From CAYZJR01 sp964503045 (GTDB lineage: Bacteria; Cyanobacteriota; Vampirovibrionia; Obscuribacterales; Obscuribacteraceae), in assembly GCA_964503045.1 (NCBI GenBank), contig CAZCZI010000022.1, positions 32,239-96,238 on the forward strand: a stretch of DNA of 64,000 nt. Direction: 5' to 3'. The first letter of the stretch is position 1. Each line of letters starts with the position of its first letter. The translations under genes and the position numbers were made by a program. The notes under the pieces were generated by a model. It made no database searches and was not told where the DNA came from. It was given only the letters and a program-made list of their open reading frames with translations. Shown one piece after another: positions 17,267-27,300 of this stretch.

Positions 17267-17620
17267 ATGCCTGCCGAGCGATCGCAGAGGGTATCACAAT
17301 CTATCAAGAGAGAATTGTCGACGATCATTCAGCGTGATCTCAAAGACGAACGCATTGCCGGATTGGTCTCGATAACTGAAGTCGAATGCAGCTCCGACTG
17401 CCGTTCTGCAAAAGTCTATATTTCCGTCTTTGGCGAAGATGCTGCCAAAGAGAGCACGATGGAAGCTCTCAACGATCACGTCGGACAAATTCGAGGGGAG
17501 ATCTGCAGGCGCCTTGGGTTGCGCTTTGCACCGGAACTCTTCTTTAAGCTTGACGACTCACTCGAGCGCGGTTCAAAAGTAACCGAGTTGCTCGGAAAAA
17601 TTTCTCGCGGCGAAGTGTAG
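17267..17620 (+). CDS. rbfA: 30S ribosome-binding factor RbfA
   Basis: A 117-residue cold-shock 30S maturation factor with the KH-like fold (SQSIKRELSTIIQRDLKD, SSDCRSAKVYISVFG, LRFAPELFFKLDDSLERG). ATG 17267 is chosen over GTG 17237 because a perfect AGGAGG sits seven bases before it. It lies in the canonical infB-rbfA-truB order and truB follows 11 bp after the stop. Confidence 0.95.
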   Translation: MPAERSQRVSQSIKRELSTIIQRDLKDERIAGLVSITEVECSSDCRSAKVYISVFGEDAAKESTMEALNDHVGQIRGEICRRLGLRFAPELFFKLDDSLERGSKVTELLGKISRGEV

Positions 17621-17631
17621 ATCGTCGAATC

Positions 17632-18573
17632 ATGTTTGGTTTTCTCAATATCGCTAAGCAGCGTGGCGTTACCTCGCATGACGTTGTGAATCGTGTGCGG
17701 CGTATAACCGGCATCAAGCGAAGCGGGCACGGGGGCACTCTTGATCCTGCGGCCGAAGGAGTTTTGATTGTCGCTTTAGGAAATGCTTGCCGGCTGCTTC
17801 GATTTCTGGATGACTCGAAGATTTATCTTGCAGAGATATTGTTGGGAACTGTCACAACCACGGACGATCTTGAGGGTGACGTTATTGGCGGCGACGATAG
17901 CAAGATAGCTGACGAGAATTCGATTCGCTTGGAACTTTCAAAATTTGTCGGAGAAATAGAACAGAAGCCGCCGGCATTCAGCGCCGTACACGTCGGCGGG
18001 AAACGGCTCTACGAGCTGGCCCGCAAGGGGGAAGTGGCACCGGATCTATCGACTGTGCCTAAGCGCACTGTTCGCGTAGACCAAATCGATCTGTTGCCGA
18101 TGATTGAAGAAAAAGTAGTGCGTGCACGAATTTCTTGCGGTGGTGGCACCTACATTCGTTCGATTGCCCGCGACCTCGGCGAGCGGCTTGGGTGCGGGGC
18201 TACGCTCAAGTCATTAGTCAGAGAAAAAGCAGGACCATTCAAACTGGAGGAGGCGATCACATTAGATGCGTTGCAGAGCCTTTCCAAAGATCAACTGTCG
18301 GCCGTGCTCGTTGATCCGATCAATGCTCTTGCGACGCTTAACGTGGTCAACCTCGAAAAGCTGGATGTTGAGCGAATTACCAAAGGCCAGGCAATCGTCG
18401 TTGCAGGGTCTTCTTTTGGTTTTGTCGGACCAAGGGATGGCAAAATAGAAAATGATATGGTGCTTACCACTTTTGAAGGTAAAGCAGTAGCTGTATGCAG
18501 GCATCATAAGTTAAATGATCTGGATGATAGCCAGAAGCTCGAACCCGAGGTTGTCTTAAACAATGCAGTCTGA
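17632..18573 (+). CDS. truB: tRNA pseudouridine(55) synthase TruB
   Basis: A 313-residue enzyme that makes pseudouridine 55 in the T-arm of tRNAs. The catalytic aspartate is in GHGGTLDPAAEGVL; KPPAFSAVHVGGKRLYELAR and GGGTYIRSIARDLG are the other family signatures. The C-terminus carries a PUA-like extension. Its last 11 bases overlap the start of the CPBP protease gene, indicating translational coupling. Confidence 0.96.
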   Translation: MFGFLNIAKQRGVTSHDVVNRVRRITGIKRSGHGGTLDPAAEGVLIVALGNACRLLRFLDDSKIYLAEILLGTVTTTDDLEGDVIGGDDSKIADENSIRLELSKFVGEIEQKPPAFSAVHVGGKRLYELARKGEVAPDLSTVPKRTVRVDQIDLLPMIEEKVVRARISCGGGTYIRSIARDLGERLGCGATLKSLVREKAGPFKLEEAITLDALQSLSKDQLSAVLVDPINALATLNVVNLEKLDVERITKGQAIVVAGSSFGFVGPRDGKIENDMVLTTFEGKAVAVCRHHKLNDLDDSQKLEPEVVLNNAV

Positions 18574-19219
18574 GCCTGATTCTGAGCATAAGTTGGATTC
18601 CGGAGGACCTCCCGTCTACGAACGATCGTGGATTCTCAACTTCAGTTTGGTCGTTTACGCAGTTCTTCTTTTGATTTCGACTGCTTGGTGTTTGCTGGCC
18701 CGCATCGATATGATGCCTTTGTTCAACATCTCCGATCGCATCGCGTTGATTGGAGTCGGAGCGGGGGTTTCAATTGCGCTGATTGGTTTCTTCTTGATTT
18801 GGATTAGCCACTACTTCAATTTGAAAATCTTGCCGCTTGAGCCATTTCACAAGATTTTGTATGAAGAGCTGGCACCGATGTTCAGACATTCTTGGGCCAT
18901 CGATTTGATTGCAATCGCGTTTGTGTCGGGCTTCTGTGAAGAGGTTCTTTTTCGCGGCGCCATGCAATCGCAATGTGGACTTGCTTGGGCCAGCCTTATA
19001 TTCGGACTGATGCATTGCCCTAGTCTGAGATATCTCCCCTATGGTATCTGGGCGACATTCGCTGGGCTTGTCTTCGGATATCTCAAGGATTATTCAGGTA
19101 GCTTGTGGGTTCCCATCATCGCCCACATAGTCAACAACACAATCGGACTCTTCTATCTCAGGCACTGGATTGGCAAACAACAGCCACCAGCCCCACCAAC
19201 GAACAAAGAAGACGGATAA
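18563..19219 (+). CDS. CPBP-family intramembrane metalloprotease (Rce1/Abi type)
   Basis: A 218-residue multi-pass membrane protein with the three CPBP catalytic motifs: EEVLFRG (glutamates and arginine), the histidine in FGLMH, and HIVNN near the C-terminus. At least five hydrophobic segments are visible. These glutamate-type intramembrane proteases include CAAX prenyl proteases and bacteriocin-immunity proteins; substrate here unknown. The start overlaps truB by 11 bp, so it is the last clear member of the translation operon. Confidence 0.88.
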   Translation: MQSEPDSEHKLDSGGPPVYERSWILNFSLVVYAVLLLISTAWCLLARIDMMPLFNISDRIALIGVGAGVSIALIGFFLIWISHYFNLKILPLEPFHKILYEELAPMFRHSWAIDLIAIAFVSGFCEEVLFRGAMQSQCGLAWASLIFGLMHCPSLRYLPYGIWATFAGLVFGYLKDYSGSLWVPIIAHIVNNTIGLFYLRHWIGKQQPPAPPTNKEDG

Positions 19220-19281
19220 GGACTTATAATAGGTCTTTCGTTGAGACGTAGCTGTCTGTTTGGGAGGCGAGGTAGTAAGCC

Positions 19282-20517
19282 GTGCTTGGATCTTTTTGTT
19301 GCACTGTTCGCTTGTCGAAACTGTATTTGGTTGTTGCCATTGCTCTTTCCAATTTGACTTTAGCCGTGCCCGCAACCACCGCGCAGGCTCCCACTCAACC
19401 TAATCAACCGGCTGCCGAGGCACCGGTCAACTTGACGAGCGCGCCTCTGGCTGCCAGTGTTAAGCAGTATCGGCTGACTCCTGATACCCAGACTTGGGAT
19501 CGCGTGTGGTCGACGCTCAAGGAGTTTCTTTCCGATCCTCGACTGGCGAAAGAGAGCGCAACGGCGCTTATCAAGGCTAATCCGTGTTTGACTGATCTCA
19601 GACTAAAGGTTGTAGATGCCGGTGGAGCGCGCGTTTTCGCTTTCCCCTCGGTCTCTGAATCTCAAGCCATATTCTTGCAGTGGAATCACGCTCAGCCAGC
19701 GAAACCAGGCGTTGCTGCACCCGCTCAAGTTAAGGTGCAGGCAGTGCAAATTCCGCTTACCGTAGCACTTTCCGATGCACACATCGTCAGAACAGTGGCC
19801 TTCAAAGAGGTCAAGAAAAAAAAGGTCAAAATCGAAGGACCGAAAAATCTGATTCTGGCAGGCAATGACAAGACTTCAGGACTTCTGTGGCTCAAATCGT
19901 TCAGATTGGCAGACAGCGTATGGGTAGAGACGTTTGATGTTCTGTCGGCTATTCCACCCTATCTTTTGCAAAATGTGGGCGGCAAAGCCAGCTTCTGGGG
20001 CAATGACTTGATTTTGACAATTGCCGGATCAAAGCCGCAGGGCGCTGAAGGCGGCTCCAAATCTGTGCCTTCTTCGGGGTATCGCATCGCACTCAAACTT
20101 GTTGATGGCAAGTACACGTTAGAGGGACAAAAGACTAATGACATTCCTCTTTCGGTGGTATTGCAGTTTTCGCAGGCGTTGGCACTAGGTCGTGCAGACC
20201 TTGCTAAGGCCTGGCTTGCCGATCCCAGGCTAATCAGCATTCCGAAGTACATCGGGCTTTTGGGGCGTTCGGCGCCGACAAAGCTTGTAGCAATGACACT
20301 GCCGGCTTCCGGTGGTGTGCGCTATCGAATGGTCACTTTCTTGAAGAACGACTTGATTATTGACGTGGGCAAAGTAAAGCAGCAATGGGCGATTAAGGCT
20401 TTGTTCATTGCCCCTCCCGACCCATTGGCCCTGAAGTTGTCGGGTGTTTCCGCCGGAACCCTAGAATCAAACCCAAACCCAAGCCTATCTGCATCACCCC
20501 CGACTGAACCTCGCTGA
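19282..20517 (+). CDS. Hypothetical exported protein
   Basis: A 411-residue protein starting at GTG 19282 with GAGGT about nine bases upstream. The N-terminus has a signal-peptide-like segment (KLYLVVAIALSNLTLAVPATTAQA) followed by a Pro/Ala/Gln-rich linker. The rest is a globular, non-repetitive region without a motif I recognise; the 230-380 part (PSSGYRIALKLVDGKYTLEG) looks beta-rich. The C-terminal 20 residues are Pro/Ser-rich. It sits 62 bp downstream of the CPBP protease gene on the same strand. Function unknown. Confidence 0.72.
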   Translation: MLGSFCCTVRLSKLYLVVAIALSNLTLAVPATTAQAPTQPNQPAAEAPVNLTSAPLAASVKQYRLTPDTQTWDRVWSTLKEFLSDPRLAKESATALIKANPCLTDLRLKVVDAGGARVFAFPSVSESQAIFLQWNHAQPAKPGVAAPAQVKVQAVQIPLTVALSDAHIVRTVAFKEVKKKKVKIEGPKNLILAGNDKTSGLLWLKSFRLADSVWVETFDVLSAIPPYLLQNVGGKASFWGNDLILTIAGSKPQGAEGGSKSVPSSGYRIALKLVDGKYTLEGQKTNDIPLSVVLQFSQALALGRADLAKAWLADPRLISIPKYIGLLGRSAPTKLVAMTLPASGGVRYRMVTFLKNDLIIDVGKVKQQWAIKALFIAPPDPLALKLSGVSAGTLESNPNPSLSASPPTEPR

Positions 20518-20601
20518 GAATCGCTCGTTTTGAAGAACATCTAGCAATATAGAAATGCGCTGTGCGGGGCATATAATCACCACGTAAGCAATGAGATTCT
20601 A

Positions 20602-22536
20602 GTGACTTCTTCCGAACAAGACTTCAGTCAAAGCGCTCCGAAGGCCAGAGAGATGGGTGCTCTGGACGATAAGAGCTACTTTGCCTCCTCTTTGTCCTTT
20701 CTCACCTACTCTTACCGCGAGAATCTATTCGCGCAGCTCGATCGGTTGATTGAAACAGGAAAAACGCTTGATGGTCTGATTATAGATTTGATGCAGACCG
20801 GATTTTCGCTGCCTCTGGAAGTGTTGGTCAAATTCAGTCTCTACGCGAAGCGTCTGCTGAAGCCGCAGGGGGTTTTGCTGTTCGTCAAAGCCGATGGTGC
20901 CATCACATTGACCAGGGACGATCCGGGCGGTGGTTTAACCTTTAACGTCTACGACAGTCCATTCGGCATTTTCGCTCGTCATCCGCTTCTTGCTGATTAT
21001 GTGTGCGCGACTGTATCTGGAATCGACAGAAGGCGCTTGCGTGGAGGCGGAAGCACGCTGGCCAATCACATACTGTTTACCTCCACACCTGTTTTGACCG
21101 ACGCAGGCAAAAGAGTTAAAGGCGATTTCTCTTTGCCCGCCCCGCAAAATTGGGTAATTCAAGGTATCGACGACTACTCATCAGTCGAATCTATCGTCAG
21201 GGCGCTTGAAACAAGAAACCAATTGCCTTCCGATGAAACGTTGAGAATTCTGCAAGAGTTGGAAGGTGGCGGTTACATCTACTCGATTTTTTCTCGCATT
21301 CAGTTTCTTGCGAATTGCTACCACAATCGAAAGCCTTTCAGGCTGGGGCGTTACATGGTGGCTGCAGGCATCTTGTCGGAGGCACAACTGCAAGATCTGC
21401 TCGAGAAACAATCGGAAGAAGGTTGGGGAAAATCACAAAAGACTTTTCTTGGAATGCTCGCAGTCAAGCATGGCTATATCAACACTCGTGAATTGGAAGT
21501 GCTGCTCGACGATCAATATTTGTACGGCGGCTATCACAAAAAGGCAGAGGACGATTCGCCTACGACCGCGCGCAATATAGAGACCATGCGCGATTCCATG
21601 ATTGGAAGTTTGGGCGCGATTGATACGGCAGGGCTTCTGCAATCACTTTCAACCGCAAAGAAGACCGGATTGCTGACAGTGGAGAACAGGGACAAGGTAA
21701 TCAGCGTCGCTTTCTCGCAAGGCAAGCCGACACATGCTCGCATGAGTCGTTTGAAAGGCTATAAGGCGATTACTGAGTTTCTCGTAAGTTGGACAGAAGG
21801 AATTTTCGTCTTCAGAGACAAAGGAGTTTCGCAAGAACTCGACGACGGTTGCACTCTTAACGAACAGCTGGACAAGATGCTCTTGGACTCAGCGCTTTAT
21901 CAAGATCAAGTCAATCAAATTCTTGCTTTGTTGCCATCTGGCCGAAATACAATTCTTGAACGGGTGTGGAATTTTGAAGCGCTGTGGAGCCGCCTAACTC
22001 AAAAACCGATTAAGTACATGGACGAAACTGTCGTTCAAGATGCCGATCGCCAGGTCATCTCTGAACTGGCTATGCATGTTGATGGTTTGTCTACACTCGA
22101 TGAAGTGATTCGTGCTTTCGATGTCTGGCCGGTCTACATGATCATAAAGTCAATTCATCTTCTCATCGAAAATAAATTGGTCAATATTCAACAGGCAAGT
22201 TTGTTCCGCCCATTGTCTGTATTTCAAAAGATCGCTGCCGAGCTGCAAAAGATTATTGGGCGTGACGACAATCGCGCCATACTTCAAGCAAGTCTGCATT
22301 ATGTGCACGGCGAATCGCCTGCTTCAAGTCGTTTCCACATAGATCACGAAGGACGAGTGAGCGTGAATTTGAGCCAGGTGAAGCGGTCGGGCGCGCCTGT
22401 CTCCGCAGTGCTTCTCGAGTTGCGCCGATGGATGGAAGCCTATCTCGCATTTTGTCGGCGCCAGATTGATCCTCTTGTTGTCGATGGTGTAGTCGCCACT
22501 GTTGTAAACAGTACGTCTGGAGACGGCACTCAGTAG
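20602..22536 (+). CDS. DUF4388 (PATAN) regulatory protein with GspE-N-like segment
   Basis: A 644-residue cytoplasmic protein. Residues 1-200 form a globular domain (LDGLIIDLMQTGFSLPLEVL; KRLLKPQGVLLFVKAD) resembling a Rossmann-like or methyltransferase fold, not certain. Residues about 245-320 (GRYMVAAGILSEAQLQDLLE; FLGMLAVKHGYINTRELEVL) resemble the N-terminal domain of type II/IV secretion ATPases. Residues about 345-440 (GSLGAIDTAGLLQSLSTAKK; GLLTVENRDKVISVAFSQG) match DUF4388/PATAN, found in receiver and gliding-motility regulators. The rest is helical. It is a stand-alone gene ended by a strong terminator. Confidence 0.75.
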   Translation: MTSSEQDFSQSAPKAREMGALDDKSYFASSLSFLTYSYRENLFAQLDRLIETGKTLDGLIIDLMQTGFSLPLEVLVKFSLYAKRLLKPQGVLLFVKADGAITLTRDDPGGGLTFNVYDSPFGIFARHPLLADYVCATVSGIDRRRLRGGGSTLANHILFTSTPVLTDAGKRVKGDFSLPAPQNWVIQGIDDYSSVESIVRALETRNQLPSDETLRILQELEGGGYIYSIFSRIQFLANCYHNRKPFRLGRYMVAAGILSEAQLQDLLEKQSEEGWGKSQKTFLGMLAVKHGYINTRELEVLLDDQYLYGGYHKKAEDDSPTTARNIETMRDSMIGSLGAIDTAGLLQSLSTAKKTGLLTVENRDKVISVAFSQGKPTHARMSRLKGYKAITEFLVSWTEGIFVFRDKGVSQELDDGCTLNEQLDKMLLDSALYQDQVNQILALLPSGRNTILERVWNFEALWSRLTQKPIKYMDETVVQDADRQVISELAMHVDGLSTLDEVIRAFDVWPVYMIIKSIHLLIENKLVNIQQASLFRPLSVFQKIAAELQKIIGRDDNRAILQASLHYVHGESPASSRFHIDHEGRVSVNLSQVKRSGAPVSAVLLELRRWMEAYLAFCRRQIDPLVVDGVVATVVNSTSGDGTQ

Positions 22537-22556
22537 CTTTATGGTGTAATCTTTGG

Positions 22557-22586
22557 GTGGAGAATTAGTCGTCTCCACTTTTTTTT
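22557..22586 (+). terminator. Rho-independent terminator after the DUF4388 gene
   Basis: GTGGAGA (22557-22563) pairs with TCTCCAC (22572-22578) around an 8-nt loop, followed by eight T residues. It lies 20 bp after the stop of the 20602-22536 gene. Confidence 0.92.
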
Positions 22587-22640
22587 GCGTGTGTCCGTAG
22601 ATTCATTGGAATTGAATATAGATAGGGTGAGCCAAATAAA

Positions 22641-24269
22641 ATGAAGTTCAAAGTAGAAACTCAAGCGTTGTCAAAAGCCAAGTTCGATGTATCGGTGATT
22701 GGCATATTTGAAGGCGAAGACGTCGGTGAAGTACTGCGAAAGGTGGATCCGGCGTTCCCGAAGGTGTTTCTGCAAAACCTGGTGCAAGCGATAGAGCTCG
22801 AACGATTTAAGGGCAAAAGCGGACAATCTATCTCACTGCCGACATATGGAGCAATCGCCTGCAAGAAATTGCACCTCGTAGGTCTTGGCGCATTCAAAGA
22901 TTTTGATTCGCAGCTCACGCGCAAATTGGCTGCCAACCTGGCTCGTCGGCTGGCAAGCAACGGCACCAAGCCGTTGGTGATGTACGCCTTCAGATTCGAT
23001 CCGATTGTCTCGTTGGCAAAAAAGCAGTCTCAAAGAGTGGCGGCAAAGTCGGCCGGTAAGGTGCAGGAGTCGAGCGGAACGTCAATTAAGAATCACCTGC
23101 AAGCATTTGTTGAAGGTTGGAAACTCGGGTCATACACTTTCTTGAAGTACAAGTCTTCCAGCAATGGAACCGAGGCCGCTGCAAAATCCGCTTCTCGCTC
23201 TCATGCAAAGGCAGTGGCGGTACCGAAAACCGAGTGGGAGTCCCTTGCTTTTCAGGGACTGAAATTACCGGCAAAGGACTTCGCGAAAATTGTCGCGCGA
23301 GGTGAAGCGATTGGAGATGCTACATGTTTAGCGAGAAAACTCATCGCTGAACCGCCGGCATTCATGACACCAACAATGCTGGCTCAAGAAGCCAGAAGAG
23401 TAGCCAGAGATTCGGGTCTGGGATGTCGTGTATTCGAGCTTCCGCAGATCGAGAAAATGAAGATGGGATCTTTTCTTGGAGTGGCGCGTGGTGCGAAAGA
23501 ACCGCCCAGATTCATCGTTTTGCGATATGAACCTTCGACGACTCCCAAGCGGACTATTGCTATTGTCGGAAAAGGAATTACATTCGACTCGGGCGGACTC
23601 TCGCTGAAACCGGCTCAGAGTATGGAGCATATGAAATACGACATGTCTGGCGCTGCTGCAGTGATTGCCACCATGCAAGTGATCGGAAAAATCAAGCCAT
23701 CAGTGGCGGTGCTCGGTGTCGTGGCTGCAACTGAAAACATGCCTGGAGACGGGGCGCTGCACCCCGGCGACGTGTTGACGGCGATGAACGGCAAGACAAT
23801 CGAAGTAAACAATACAGATGCCGAAGGGCGTTTGATCTTGGCTGATGCGCTTACCTATGCGGTTCGCGAGGGAGTGGATGAACTCATCGATGTCGCCACC
23901 CTAACAGGAGCTGTCGTTACTGCTTTAGGTCGTGTTGCAGCCGGCGTTATGGGCTCCGATCAAGCGCTCATCAATAGAGTTATAGCCGCTGGTTCGCGAG
24001 CCGGAGAGAAGTTCTGGCAGTTGCCAATGTTCGACGAATACAAGGAAACGCTCAAGAGCGATATCGCCGATCTCAAGAATGCAGGCTCACGTGGTGAAGC
24101 CGGCAGCTCGAGCGCCGGCATGTTCTTGCGTGAATTCGTCGACGGCAAACCGTGGGCACACCTCGATATCGCCGGTGTGGCTTGGTTGGAAAAAGAACGC
24201 GACGAATGCAACAAGGGTGGCACCGGATTTGGTGTGCGCACGCTCTGTCACTATCTGCTCGACGGCTAG
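22641..24269 (+). CDS. pepA: Leucyl aminopeptidase, M17 family
   Basis: A 542-residue dizinc aminopeptidase removing N-terminal residues from peptides. The catalytic domain carries GKGITFDSGGLSLKP (metal-binding Lys/Asp), MKYDMSGAAAV and the hallmark NTDAEGRLILADAL with the second metal ligands. It is longer than the usual 490-500 because of a Ser/Ala/Lys-rich insertion (about 130-200; SNGTEAAAKSASRSHAK) between N-terminal and catalytic domains. The insertion has a different composition from the rest and may be a flexible linker. Confidence 0.95.
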   Translation: MKFKVETQALSKAKFDVSVIGIFEGEDVGEVLRKVDPAFPKVFLQNLVQAIELERFKGKSGQSISLPTYGAIACKKLHLVGLGAFKDFDSQLTRKLAANLARRLASNGTKPLVMYAFRFDPIVSLAKKQSQRVAAKSAGKVQESSGTSIKNHLQAFVEGWKLGSYTFLKYKSSSNGTEAAAKSASRSHAKAVAVPKTEWESLAFQGLKLPAKDFAKIVARGEAIGDATCLARKLIAEPPAFMTPTMLAQEARRVARDSGLGCRVFELPQIEKMKMGSFLGVARGAKEPPRFIVLRYEPSTTPKRTIAIVGKGITFDSGGLSLKPAQSMEHMKYDMSGAAAVIATMQVIGKIKPSVAVLGVVAATENMPGDGALHPGDVLTAMNGKTIEVNNTDAEGRLILADALTYAVREGVDELIDVATLTGAVVTALGRVAAGVMGSDQALINRVIAAGSRAGEKFWQLPMFDEYKETLKSDIADLKNAGSRGEAGSSSAGMFLREFVDGKPWAHLDIAGVAWLEKERDECNKGGTGFGVRTLCHYLLDG

Positions 24270-24318
24270 GTTCTCGCGCTGAGACTGCAGCTCCATCGGG
24301 CCGTCAAATCGTTCCATC

Positions 24319-27300
24319 TTATGCGACGAGCTGAGTGATCGATCGCATCAGCGGTATGAGAGTGTCAGTGTCTCTGCCGTCGGTGACGGTGACCAGCAAG
24401 CCACCACCGAAGTCGGCAATCACGAGATAGCCTCGCGGTGTTTTGGAGACGACTTGGTGCACGCGCTCGTGACCCATCTTGCGGATTACGTGCTCGGTGT
24501 TCATATACACACCAAGTGCCCAGACGCCGACTGACTCTGCATCCATATCTTGAGGCATCGTGTTGGCAATCAGCAAACCATCATGTCCGACGATTACCGA
24601 GCCGACCACTCCGGGTTGAGCGCCGATATGCAGGAGCAATGATTGCAGCTCTTGAGACGCTTCCAATGTGAGGATGCGCATCTTCGAGTCATTGAGATCT
24701 GTGGCTGTAATCTTGCCAATCTTCTCGAGGTCCTTTTGATCGAGCAAGAACTTACCGATGGAGGCGATGCGTCCTGAGCCGCTGTCTTGGCTTTCCATCT
24801 TAGGATCCAAGCGACCGATACCTTCGATTTTCGGTGGTGGCAGTGCGTTATTGGCTGCATCGGAGATCGATTGCACGATTGAGTTGACGCTCTTTTTGGG
24901 AACGCCGGCATCATAGACGCCAAGATTGGTTTCGAAGATTCTGTCAATCACTCCATCATCGATGGAGAATAAACCGCCGCCGCTGGGTCCGTTTCCGCCG
25001 CCGCCACCGCTTGGAGGTTGCGGTTGAGGAAGTGGTGGCGCCATTGGTGGTGGCGCCATTGGTGTCGGTGCCATTGGTGTCGGTGCCGGTCCCGGTGTCG
25101 GAGCCCCCCAACTACCGCCTCCACCCGAAGCGACTGCCGGTCCGGGCGAGGCCCAGCCGGTAGGCTGCGGTGAGACTACGGGCATGGTGCCGGATGCGGT
25201 TGCACGAGCCGGAGGACCCCATCCGCTACCACCAATGGTGCTTGGCTGCGGAGGAGGAGTCGGAGCAGGAGTGACTGCTGCTGCCATTGCAGGCTGTGGA
25301 GCGGCACTTGGTGCTCCGGCTGCAGTCCACTGAGTATTATTGTTAGGCGCAGCGCCACCTGGTGTCGCTTCATTGACGCCGAGATTTTGGCTAAAGAGTC
25401 TATCCATCTCACGATCATCCAAGCTGAACAAGCCGGACTTCGATTGCTGCTGACTCATTTGCGGAGGCGGCGCCGGAGTCGGTGGCATTGCGGCCATCGG
25501 CATCGGTGGCTCCGGCATCCCTTGAGAGCTTACTCTTGCCGAGACTGCTGAAATCTTGGGCTCTTGTGATTGATCGCCGTTGGCTGGCGGTGCGCCCCAA
25601 CCTTGCGGTGCACCACCATATGATTGCAGTGCTGGTTGCGGTGGTTGAACAGGCGGTTGAATAGGCGCCGCTGCTTGCTGTGGTTGTGGAGCTGGAGCGG
25701 CGGACTTTCCGCCTAGCGGAGCTGAATCTTTGACGCCGAGATTTTCACTGAACAGTTTATCGATTGCATTGTCATCGATATTGAATAAACCACTAGGCTT
25801 GTTGTCTTGTGCCGGTGTTGGTGCTGCGTTTGCGGACCATGCGGGTGTTGTTGGTTGTGCGCCCCAAGCGCCTGCGCCATTCGACGGTGCGGCTGGTTGC
25901 GCAGGTTCTGGAGGCTGTTGTGCGGGTGCGCTGCCCCAAGCTCCACCTGATGGTTGTCCCCAGGCAGCTCCACCTGTTGATGCCGATTCCCATGCCGAGG
26001 GAGATGGCTTCGCCGGTGGTTCGGCGGCCGCAGGAGGCTGACCCCATGCCGAAGCCGTTGGTTGTTGTGGTTGCGGTGGTTGCACTGCTGGTTCAGATCC
26101 CCAAGCAGAGGTTGGTGACTGTCCACCTCCACCCCATGCCGACGGTGCGGTATTTTGTTTAGTGGTCCAATCTTTGGCAGACGGCAGTGTGTCAGGAGCC
26201 TTTTGCGCAACCGGGATGTCCCAACCACTGGCGACAGGATCGATCTTGTTGGCCTCATGAGGCTGCGGTTGCGGTGCCGGTTGCGGCAGTGGTGCCGGTT
26301 GCGGCAGTGGTGCCGGTTGTGGCAGTGGTGCCGGTTGTGGTAGTGGTGCCGGCGTTTCCTGCGCTTTCGTGCGCTCTTGAATCGGCACGTCCCAGCGATT
26401 TTCTTGAGGTGTCGCTTTCTTACCTTCTTCGCTCAGTACTTCACCCAGCCGCTCGAAGATGCGGTCGGCCGGTACCCCTGATGAAGACGAAGGTGCTGGT
26501 GTCGGTGCTGGTGCTGGAGCACCGCCGGTGGCGCCGCCGCGCTCTTGAATCGGTACATCCCATCTTTGTCCTGCACCACCAGCCGTTTGATTGGCCTGCA
26601 TTGGCTGCTGGTTGCCCCAACCCTGCCCTTCCGGCGCGAAAGATTCAGGTCTCGGCGGTGGTGGATTTTTAGGCGCTAGTGCATCAGCTGATGGCGTGAA
26701 TGCTTGCCATGTTCCTGTTTCGATTTGTTCTGCTTCTGCAGACCAACTCGGTTTATGCTGCCCGCCCCAATCGCTGGCCGGCTGTGGCTCTCCCCAACCG
26801 CCTGAAGCGGCCGGTTGTTGGTTTTGTTGAGCGGGAGGTGTGCCCCATCCTGCTGCTTGCGATCCTGCTTGAGGAGCGGCTTGAGGAGCCTGATTCGCTT
26901 GCGGTTGTTGGTTGCCCTGTGGAGGACTCGGTGGACTGCCCCATGCAGTTTGAGTTTGTAGAGTGGGTTGAGTCCAAGCGTCTTGTGCTTGTTGCGGCTG
27001 TGCCCAAGTTGATTTGTCTAATTGTTGGGTTTGAGCTTGTGCCGGTTCGGCCGGTTTGGGTTTGTTTTGATCCCATGTGGCGTCGCCGCCCCATTCCTTC
27101 TTATCTGACTCGGCTTTTCCCGCTCCCCAAGAGCCGCCACCAACAGCGGTGCCTCCTGGTGAGCCAGCACCAGCCCAATTTTCTTTGTTGGCAGGTGTCG
27201 TCCACGGATCGCCGGCTTTCTCTCCACCGCCGGTCTGACTCCAGGCTTCTTTAGGCGGAGTTTGTCCCCAGGCGTCTTTGGCTGGTTCTCCGGGTTTTAA

